Positions 25,459 through 32,582 of a DNA stretch of 64,000 nt are shown one piece after another. The DNA is from DASUGC01 sp035606665 (GTDB lineage Bacteria; Acidobacteriota; Vicinamibacteria; Vicinamibacterales; SCN-69-37). The DNA is taken from the NCBI GenBank assembly GCA_035606665.1, contig DATNEY010000019.1, positions 62,001-126,000 on the forward strand, given 5' to 3'. Made by a program: the position numbers and the translations under genes. The notes under the pieces are model-generated. The model was not told the DNA's origin. It searched no databases and saw only the letters and a list, made by a program, of their open reading frames with translations. Positions within the stretch are counted from its first letter, which is position 1. Every line of letters starts with the position of its first letter.

Positions 25459-25551
25459 GCGCAGGGAGCGGAGCGGGGCGTTCGGGGTCCCCGCGAGCGA
25501 CCGAGCCAGGCGGGGTGCAGGGGTGCCCGCCGATCAAGAAAGAAGTGAAGT
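25447..25551. repeat. Interspersed GC-rich repeat flanked by a 10-bp direct duplication
   Basis: GAAGTGAAGT occurs at 25447-25456 (end of nuoG) and again at 25542-25551, bounding about 85 bp. Its right part (AGGCGGGGTGCAGGGG, then CCCGCCGATCAAGAAAGA) recurs in inverted orientation near 45355-45390. The duplicated flanks look like a target-site duplication, which would mark this as an inserted element. The second copy of the 10-mer directly precedes the dsbD start. Confidence 0.65.
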
Positions 25552-25553
25552 AA

Positions 25554-27308
25554 GTGGCTCGGCGCCGCGTCCTCGGTCTCGGCATCGTCCTCCTCACGTA
25601 CCTCGGCACGGCGGCCTTGCGGCAGGCTGGTGGTCCGATCGATGCCACACTGACGCCGCTGGTCTCGGTCACCGGCGTCAAACCCGGCGCCAACATCCAC
25701 CTCGCTCTTCGCGTCGCGCTTCCGGAGGGACTTCACGCACAGTCCGATCGCCCGAAAGATCCCTCGTACATTCCGACCAGACTCTGGCTCGATCCGGCGG
25801 CGGTCACTGTGCGCGAGTACGTGTTTCCACCGTCGACTGATTTCAGAGTCGAGGGACTGCCGGAGTCCCTTGCGGTTTTCGAGCACGAAATCACGATCGG
25901 TGTCGATGCCGTCGTGCCGCAAACGGCGCCGCCCGGCCCGCTCAAGATTCCTGCGCGCCTGCGATACCAGGCTTGTGACAACAAACAGTGCTTCCAGCCG
26001 AAGACGCTCGAGACCAGCTGGACGGTGAAGGTGGACGCCGCGGGTGGGGCACCAAATGCCTCCGTGGCGGAGGCCTTCAAGACGATCCCGTTTGGAAAGG
26101 GATACGCGCCGGATCCGGCTGCGACGCCGCCACCTCTCTCACGGGCACGGGGCCGTGCCGCGGCCGTCGGCTCTAAGGACCCGGCCTTCCTATTGGCTGC
26201 CGTCGACAAGTTCACATTGCTCGGATCTGACGGCGGCTACATGGACGCCGCGACGTTCCTGTCGTTTATCAAGGACTCCGAGTCCGGCGTCGCGCGGCGT
26301 GGCATGTTCGAAGGCCGCGGACCGATAGCGATTCTCGCGCTGGTGTTTCTCGGCGGCCTCGCGCTCAATCTCACGCCCTGCGTGCTGCCGATGATTCCTA
26401 TCAACCTCGCCATCATCGGCGCGGGCGCACAGGCGGGCAAACGCAGTCGCGGTTTCATGCTCGGCGCGACGTACGGCGCCGCAATGGCGATCGTCTATGG
26501 CGTGCTGGGCCTGATCGTGATTCTCACGGCAGGCACCTTCGGCACCATCAACGCGTCGCCGTGGTTCAACGCGGGTATCGCCATCCTGTTCGTGGCACTT
26601 GGCCTGGCCATGTTCGACGTCATCAACATCGACTTCTCGCGATGGTCTTCGAAGATCCAGTTCGGTCAGGAAAGCCGGGGGACCTATGTGCTCGCGTTCA
26701 GCATGGGCGCGGTGGCGGCGCTCCTCGCAGGCGCCTGCGTCGCGCCGGTCGTGATTCAGGTCGTGCTTTTCGCGAGCGATCTTTACGCGCGTGGCAGCGC
26801 GACCGCGCTCGCCCTGCCGTTCGTGCTGGGCCTCGGCATGGCGCTGCCGTGGCCCATCGCCGGCGCCGGCATGGCCCGCCTGCCAAAACCCGGCATGTGG
26901 ATGGTGCGGGTGAAGCAGGTCATGGGCATCTTCATTCTCGGTACCGCGGTGTACTACGGCTACCTCGCGTACGAGCTCTTCGCGAGCCGCTGGGTCGATC
27001 CGAAGGAAGTGGCCGCGAGCGTGGATGGCCAGCTGAAAGAAGGATGGCATTCCTCGCTGGACGAAGGACTTGCTGTCGCGTCAAATGAAGGCAGGCCGGT
27101 GCTCATCGACTTCTGGGCCACGTGGTGCAAGAACTGCCTCGTGATGGACAAGACGACGCTGGCAGATCCGGCCGTCAAAGAAGCGTTGGCCGGCTACGTG
27201 AAGATCAAGTTCCAGGCCGAAGATCTCGATGCCGAGCCAGCCGCGACGCTGATGCGCAGATTCAAGGGCGTCGGCTTGCCGACGTACGTGATTCTGAAGC
27301 CCCGGTAA
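25554..27308 (+). CDS. dsbD: Thiol:disulfide interchange protein DsbD
   Basis: A 584-aa three-part protein starting at a GTG. After a signal peptide, the periplasmic alpha domain (about 30-165) has the redox pair in YQACDNKQCFQP. The membrane domain (about 255-480) has CVLPMIPI and GACVAPVV, giving the two intramembrane cysteines. The C-terminal gamma domain is a thioredoxin with WCKNC (Cys near 525 and 528). DsbD moves electrons from cytoplasmic thioredoxin to periplasmic thiol pathways, including cytochrome c maturation. The stretch between alpha and membrane domains is Gly/Arg-rich. Confidence 0.92.
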   Translation: MARRRVLGLGIVLLTYLGTAALRQAGGPIDATLTPLVSVTGVKPGANIHLALRVALPEGLHAQSDRPKDPSYIPTRLWLDPAAVTVREYVFPPSTDFRVEGLPESLAVFEHEITIGVDAVVPQTAPPGPLKIPARLRYQACDNKQCFQPKTLETSWTVKVDAAGGAPNASVAEAFKTIPFGKGYAPDPAATPPPLSRARGRAAAVGSKDPAFLLAAVDKFTLLGSDGGYMDAATFLSFIKDSESGVARRGMFEGRGPIAILALVFLGGLALNLTPCVLPMIPINLAIIGAGAQAGKRSRGFMLGATYGAAMAIVYGVLGLIVILTAGTFGTINASPWFNAGIAILFVALGLAMFDVINIDFSRWSSKIQFGQESRGTYVLAFSMGAVAALLAGACVAPVVIQVVLFASDLYARGSATALALPFVLGLGMALPWPIAGAGMARLPKPGMWMVRVKQVMGIFILGTAVYYGYLAYELFASRWVDPKEVAASVDGQLKEGWHSSLDEGLAVASNEGRPVLIDFWATWCKNCLVMDKTTLADPAVKEALAGYVKIKFQAEDLDAEPAATLMRRFKGVGLPTYVILKPR

Positions 27309-27315
27309 AGAAGAA

Positions 27316-27488
27316 GGGGTCAGACGGGGGTCAGACCACCTTGGAAAAACTCCAATGCAAGAAACCCTGAGAATCCGAGGAATCCCGCATGTTCTCCTGG
27401 GCGTTCTAACAGGTCGCAGGGGATTCCGTTTTTCGGCCCAAATACCGTGTGGAGAAACTCCAAGGTGGTCTGACCCCCGTCTGACCCC
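27316..27488. repeat. 173-bp GGGGTCAGAC composite inverted repeat between convergent genes
   Basis: Perfect 29-bp arms at 27316-27344 and 27460-27488. Just inside the left arm is a second small palindrome (TTGGAAAAACTCCAA), and the 115-nt middle has further inverted pieces (GGAATCCC with GGGATTCC). It fills almost all of the gap between the dsbD stop and the stop of the VWFA gene on the other strand, so it could serve as a bidirectional terminator. Confidence 0.93.
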
Positions 27489-27493
27489 ATCAG

Positions 27494-29644
27494 TCAGCGG
27501 ACGATCTCGACGGCGCCGCGCCAGTACGCGGACTTCCCTGCCGACGGATCCAGCACCGTCACCTGACACGTGTACGAACCGGGCTTGAGCTGTCCGGCCG
27601 CGATGCCGAGCCTGATGGGGACGGCCCTGGTTTTCGGATCCCATGTGTCGGCGGTAACGGGCTCCCCCTCGTAGACTTTCGCGTCACCCAGGTAGAACGC
27701 GACGAACGCTACAAGAGACCGTGGCTCGGTGACGTCGCGTTCGTACGCCTGCAGGTAGATGAGCACCGGCTGCTGCGCGCTGAAGGTGCGGGTCACGCTC
27801 GGAATCAGCTTGATACCGCCTTCGACCAGCGGATTCGCCGTCGCGCCATCGATCCTCTGTTTCACGGTGAACAGGGCGTCCGTGGCGGCCACGCGCTGCG
27901 TGGAGAACACCACGGTGCTGATCGGCAGCCGCACCTTCTCCTTCTCCAGATTCGGCACGACAAACGGGTGCATGAACGTCCCGATCCGTCCGGTCGTCGC
28001 GTCCCGGGCAAGCACCTTGATGATGTAGTTGCCCGGCAGCACGGTGAAACCGGTCTCGTACTGAATCGGCTTGCGCGCAACTTCCGCGGCCGTCGATGAA
28101 TCCAGCTCGTACCTCAACCGATCCCGAGAATTCCTCATCGTCACCCCGTATTCATCCTTGATTTCGGCGAGAACGTCGATGTCCGCTTTCGTGGCGCCGG
28201 TCGGGCGCGGGCGGGTCAACTCGCTGCCGGGCATCCTGACGGACACCGGAACGAAGTACTCGGCGCTGCTGACCTGGAAGTAGTTGACCTCGATCGCCAT
28301 CGGAATGTCGGTGATGGGATCCTCGAGGCGCATCGCTTCTTCGAGCTGGCGATCCTTGTCGAAGTCGTTGAACTTCGCCCACTCCTTCGCGCCGTAGTAA
28401 CCGGCGCGATGCGCCAGCTCGGCGTCGGCCGCAAGCGCTCCGGTCAGCGAGACTTTCACCCGCCGGAACTTGCCGTCCTTGAGCTGATTCTTCGTGTAGT
28501 ACCCAAGCATGTAGTAGCCGGTGACCGCCTGCGCCGCCTGCTCGATGCCCATCGACAGATCGTTGTTGTTGAAGAAGGCCTTTCCGCCGGTGTCCTTGGC
28601 CAGGGCGTAGTAGCTGTCCTGTGACGACAACGCCCGCCGCAGGCCCTGTTGCGCGATCGTGCCTGAGAACATCCCGACGCCGCCGCGCGATGCCTGCGAG
28701 GCATTGCCCATGGGCGCGCTGGCGGTGAGGCCCTTCACATCCACCGGATTGATCGTCACGTTGGAACGCACGGCCGCGTTCACCGTGGCGCGGACCTGCG
28801 CCATGTTGTTGACGTCGATGTTCAGAGTGCCGAAGTAGATCAGCGTCTTCATCTCCGGCAGCGGGCCGAGATTCGAAACGGTTGTCTGCAGCGCGGAGAG
28901 TTTCCGGTCCGAGGCGAACATGTTGAACGACGCCTCGTCCTCGCCGAACGCCGTGCGGAAATCCTCAATCGCGACCATGCCCTGCTCCGCGTCGAGCAGC
29001 GCCTGCTCCAGGTCGTCGATGGCCTTGAGCAGTTGGATCCTGTCGCCCGTGAAGTCCTGCTTCATGCGGACACGGCCGCTGTTGTAGGCGAACAGGCTGA
29101 CCATGTCGGCACCGGTCATCGACGTACGCACGTACTTGCGCACGCCGTCGAACACGCGGCCCTCGTCGAAGATCGACAGCCCGGACAGATCGACATACAG
29201 AACGATCAGCCGCTTGCCGCGATAGCGGGTATCTCCGGGCAGCGGCACGGCGGCGAGTGTGTCGCCAACCTGCGTGAGCGCCGCCACCGGCGGCGCCGTG
29301 GAAACGGGTGGAGCGGCCGCCGCCGGCACACCGGTCTCGAGCGAAATCGCGCCCAGCGGCGGCGCATCGAGCTTCTGATACTCGACGAACGCAATGTCCT
29401 GCGCCACGCCATCCTCGGTCACCACGAAGTCCTTCGCGGTCAGGCCCTCGATTGGCTTGCCCTTCCTGTCCTTCACCGTCACCGTCTGGACGATGAGCAG
29501 CGTCGACGACCGGAAGACGGGCGCCTGCTGCGCGGAGACCAACACACTCAAGAGCAGTCCCGCGATCAGTATGTAGCCGGCGGGCCTTAGCCCGCCGGAT
29601 CCGGCGGCCTGAAGGCCGCCGACTACGCGAAAACCTGCTCTCAT
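27494..29644 (-). CDS. Exported VWFA-domain protein, acidobacterial TIGR03436-like
   Basis: A 716-aa protein. The hydrophobic core ILIAGLLLSVLVS and SAQQ form a signal peptide, but residues about 6-24 are encoded by a double palindromic repeat. The N-terminal domain (about 45-95) has TVKDRKGKPIEGLTAKDFVV and VTEDG, the hallmark of VWFA-related acidobacterial proteins. The von Willebrand A-like domain follows (VLYVDLSGLS, TGADMVSLFAYNSG), then beta-rich domains near the C-terminus. The MIDAS reads DLSGLS rather than the full DXSXS. Role unknown; such proteins may mediate surface or periplasmic adhesion. It starts 1 nt after the TonB receptor stop, so the two are almost surely co-expressed. Confidence 0.82.
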   Translation of the reverse strand: MRAGFRVVGGLQAAGSGGLRPAGYILIAGLLLSVLVSAQQAPVFRSSTLLIVQTVTVKDRKGKPIEGLTAKDFVVTEDGVAQDIAFVEYQKLDAPPLGAISLETGVPAAAAPPVSTAPPVAALTQVGDTLAAVPLPGDTRYRGKRLIVLYVDLSGLSIFDEGRVFDGVRKYVRTSMTGADMVSLFAYNSGRVRMKQDFTGDRIQLLKAIDDLEQALLDAEQGMVAIEDFRTAFGEDEASFNMFASDRKLSALQTTVSNLGPLPEMKTLIYFGTLNIDVNNMAQVRATVNAAVRSNVTINPVDVKGLTASAPMGNASQASRGGVGMFSGTIAQQGLRRALSSQDSYYALAKDTGGKAFFNNNDLSMGIEQAAQAVTGYYMLGYYTKNQLKDGKFRRVKVSLTGALAADAELAHRAGYYGAKEWAKFNDFDKDRQLEEAMRLEDPITDIPMAIEVNYFQVSSAEYFVPVSVRMPGSELTRPRPTGATKADIDVLAEIKDEYGVTMRNSRDRLRYELDSSTAAEVARKPIQYETGFTVLPGNYIIKVLARDATTGRIGTFMHPFVVPNLEKEKVRLPISTVVFSTQRVAATDALFTVKQRIDGATANPLVEGGIKLIPSVTRTFSAQQPVLIYLQAYERDVTEPRSLVAFVAFYLGDAKVYEGEPVTADTWDPKTRAVPIRLGIAAGQLKPGSYTCQVTVLDPSAGKSAYWRGAVEIVR
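29573..29625. repeat. GTAG/CTAC-bordered double palindrome inside a coding region (family copy 3)
   Basis: Two perfect 9-bp stems: CCGGCGGGC with GCCCGCCGG (29577-29598), and CGGCGGCCT with AGGCCGCCG (29602-29621, loop GA). The unit is bordered by GTAG and CTAC. It is translated as the N-region of the VWFA-domain protein. Confidence 0.9.
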
Positions 29645-29645
29645 T

Positions 29646-32579
29646 TCAGAACCTGAAAATGAAGTTGGTCACGATCCGGCGCATCTGGCCGGTGTTCGTC
29701 GGCCGGCCGAACTGCGGGCTGGTGATGATGCGATCGATCGCGGTGAACGTGACGTGGTTGAACACGTTGGTCGCGCTCAGGCGCCAGTCGAGGTTGAACC
29801 GCCGTGTGAATCTGAACGTTCGCGAAACAGCCATGTCGAACGTGAATGTGGAAGGGCCAACGATCGAGTTCCGCCCGGCGTTACCCCAGGTACCCGCCGC
29901 CGGAATCATGAACGCGGCCGGGTTGGCGTACGAGTTCTTGTCCACTGGCGCGGTTGGCGCACCCGTCAGGGACGGCCGCACGCCCACTGTGCCCGTACCA
30001 GGCACCGCCACGAAGACAACCGGCGTTACGGGAAGGCCGCTGCCGCTATTGATCTGTGCGGTAATCGTCCAGTCCTTGTAGAGCTTGCCCCAGAAGTTGT
30101 CGACGAGCGTTCCGCCGAGGATGCCGACACCGGTCGTGTACTGGACCTCGAGCGCGACCAGATGGCGCTGATCGAAGGACGATGGACCACGTTCCGCTTC
30201 GAGATCGTGCCAGTCCTGGGCCACGGCGAGCGACGTCTGGGAGACGTTCGTGTTGCTGAACGTTGCCGCGTTGTCCGTCGCCTTCGCGAGCGTATAGGTC
30301 AGGGTTGACGTAAACCCCGCATACAGCCGTCGCCGCACGAGCAGTTGCATCGCGTGCCTCATAGACGTCCCGCCGGACTTCAGGTACGTGAAGCCCGACG
30401 GACACGTGGGACATGGATTCACTGTGCCGGGCGCGTAGGTGTTGGGCAGGAATGCCTGCGCCAGTTGGAAGCCCGTGTCGCCCAGATAGGCCGCAATCAC
30501 CGTCAACGACGCCGGCAGATCCCGTTGCACCGTCACCTGCCACGAGTGCACCAGCGCCGTCCTGAAATCCGGATCCACCGCGAACGTCGTCGTGGCCGGA
30601 AGCGAAGTCAGGAACGGATTGGCGAGCGTGATCGGCGTCGCGGCCGTGTTCTGAACGCTGAAGGAGCTCGAGAAAGGCGGCTGCTGCGCGAGCGACGTCC
30701 CGATCGACTGATAGACGCCAAGGTTGCGGTAGAGACCGTAGCCGCCTTTGATCACGAGAGACGAGGTCAGCAGCGGCCGCCAGGAGATGGCGATGCGCGG
30801 CTCGAATCCAAACGGATCTCGCCGCACGAGCGAGTCCGGATACCGCGAGCCAGTCAGCGAGCCGGCGGAGCCAGGCGTGACGATCGCGATACCGCCGAAA
30901 CCCGGCAGGATGTCGAGATTCGCGAGGCGTCCGTTCCGTTCGCTGTACGGTGACTCGTACTCCCACCGAACGCCGAGGTCCACCGTCAGTCCCGGCGCCA
31001 GCCTCAGGTCGTCATCAAGAAAGGCGCTGATCTGATTTCCACGGATTGTCGTGCTGATGTTTCCGAACGCGATCGAGCTTGTCGCCGGAATGCCGAGCAG
31101 AAAATCCGCAAGGGCGTTTCCGGTCGCAGCGCCCGTGAAGTTCAGCGTGCCGCGCGGGTCGGGATGAGTGTTCTGCTCGATCCCGTTGAATCGCGCGTCG
31201 GCGCCGAACGTGATGTTGTGGTCGCCGCGGCGCCACTGCACCTGACCGGACACGGTGTGCGATGACCGGTTCGAGCTCTGATAGCGGCCGGAGGTCAGGT
31301 CGGCGAAATCTGGAAACGCAATCGTCGGTGGCCCCCAGTTCGCCGGATCCTGCGCGTTGCCGGCGATGCCTGCGTCGGCCGAAACATTGACGCGGCCGGC
31401 GAAGAACGGCGTCGTCGTGTTGTCCGACCAGGTGAACCCGTAACTGGCGCGGACGTTCATCCGCGTGCCGAAGCGGCGGGTCCAGTTGAAGGCGGCGTTG
31501 ATCGACGACTGGCGGGCGCGATCCTCGAATCCAAAGAGGTTCACCGAATCCGTCAGCGTGCGCTGATAACCCACGGAGCCGGCGATCTGCGTGCGGGGAC
31601 CGAAGTTGCGCGAGACGTCCACCGAAAGGCGGTCTGATGTGGCTGTGCTGAGCACGGCTCGCTGGAAGTTCGCACCCGTGCCGATCGCACCCGTTGGCTC
31701 CGGATAGAACGCGAGCAGTGCCGTTGCCTGCGGCACGATCCGGTCGAGAGGGATGATGTTGCCCGCGAACGGCAGACCGGTCTGCGGATCCCTGATGACT
31801 CCAAGCCGGCTCGAGAGATCGCCTCTCCGCTCATGGAACGTCGGCATCAGCGCCGACCGTGTGCTGGCGGTGTTCTGGACGCCGTGCTGGTACTGGAGCC
31901 TCGTCTGCGGGCCCCATTTCTTCGTGAACGGAATCCTGAACGGGCCGGCAATCGTGATGCCGAACTGCGCATCGGCGTAGTCGGGCGTCGGCGCGGCCGA
32001 TCCGCCGAATGAATAAGGATGCGCGTTCCAGGCCGAGTTGCCGAAGTTGCCGGTGATCGAACCCGAATAGAGCGAGGGTCCCCTCGGCCGGTTGTTGCCC
32101 GCCGCGCGTGGCTGCGCGAAGCGCGTCGCTGCCCCGTTCGTGATGGATCCGTTGAGGATTCCGGGATCGTCCGAGACGACACCGGGAATGACGGCCGCGG
32201 CCGGCCAGACACTCTTCATCGCGTTCTCGCCGACCATCTCCGCAAATGGGCGCATGGTCAACGTCAGCGTGAGCGACGGGTTGTCCGGCGGAACCGTGAT
32301 TTCGCGGGTGACGGGCGCGAACCCGCGCATCTCAATCTTCAGCATCCAGGCGCCCGGATCGAGCTTCGCGAACTGAAAAGCGCCCTCGTCGTCAGTGACC
32401 GTGGAAAACGTCTTGTCGCCGCGGACGACGGATACGGTCGCGCCTGGCACCGGAAGTTCTGCGTGAAGAACACGGCCGGAAAGTACCGGTTCCGGCCGTG
32501 GATCCTGACCGTCGATCGCCCAAAACCCCAGCGGATGGAGGACCAAGGTGAGAACGATCGGAGCCAGGAAGCTTGTCAT
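29646..32579 (-). CDS. TonB-dependent receptor, Oar-like
   Basis: A 977-aa outer-membrane protein. A signal peptide (MTSFLAPIVLTLVLHPLGFW) is followed by a carboxypeptidase-regulatory-like domain (LSGRVLHAELPVPGATVSVV, about 34-110), a plug-like region and a long beta-barrel ending NFIFRF with terminal Phe. It starts 3 nt after the stop of the M56-TIGR03435 gene and ends 1 nt before the VWFA gene, so it lies in a blaI-M56-receptor-VWFA operon. Its substrate is unknown. The context suggests its amount is controlled by the BlaI/M56 pair. Related to the receptor at 4813-8409 by architecture only. Confidence 0.85.
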   Translation of the reverse strand: MTSFLAPIVLTLVLHPLGFWAIDGQDPRPEPVLSGRVLHAELPVPGATVSVVRGDKTFSTVTDDEGAFQFAKLDPGAWMLKIEMRGFAPVTREITVPPDNPSLTLTLTMRPFAEMVGENAMKSVWPAAAVIPGVVSDDPGILNGSITNGAATRFAQPRAAGNNRPRGPSLYSGSITGNFGNSAWNAHPYSFGGSAAPTPDYADAQFGITIAGPFRIPFTKKWGPQTRLQYQHGVQNTASTRSALMPTFHERRGDLSSRLGVIRDPQTGLPFAGNIIPLDRIVPQATALLAFYPEPTGAIGTGANFQRAVLSTATSDRLSVDVSRNFGPRTQIAGSVGYQRTLTDSVNLFGFEDRARQSSINAAFNWTRRFGTRMNVRASYGFTWSDNTTTPFFAGRVNVSADAGIAGNAQDPANWGPPTIAFPDFADLTSGRYQSSNRSSHTVSGQVQWRRGDHNITFGADARFNGIEQNTHPDPRGTLNFTGAATGNALADFLLGIPATSSIAFGNISTTIRGNQISAFLDDDLRLAPGLTVDLGVRWEYESPYSERNGRLANLDILPGFGGIAIVTPGSAGSLTGSRYPDSLVRRDPFGFEPRIAISWRPLLTSSLVIKGGYGLYRNLGVYQSIGTSLAQQPPFSSSFSVQNTAATPITLANPFLTSLPATTTFAVDPDFRTALVHSWQVTVQRDLPASLTVIAAYLGDTGFQLAQAFLPNTYAPGTVNPCPTCPSGFTYLKSGGTSMRHAMQLLVRRRLYAGFTSTLTYTLAKATDNAATFSNTNVSQTSLAVAQDWHDLEAERGPSSFDQRHLVALEVQYTTGVGILGGTLVDNFWGKLYKDWTITAQINSGSGLPVTPVVFVAVPGTGTVGVRPSLTGAPTAPVDKNSYANPAAFMIPAAGTWGNAGRNSIVGPSTFTFDMAVSRTFRFTRRFNLDWRLSATNVFNHVTFTAIDRIITSPQFGRPTNTGQMRRIVTNFIFRF

Positions 32580-32582
32580 GCT

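Noticed and set aside
27316..27488. A structured non-coding RNA gene between dsbD and the VWFA gene
   Set aside because: The palindrome family also occurs inside a coding region, which fits a repeat or terminator better than an RNA gene; no promoter is visible.
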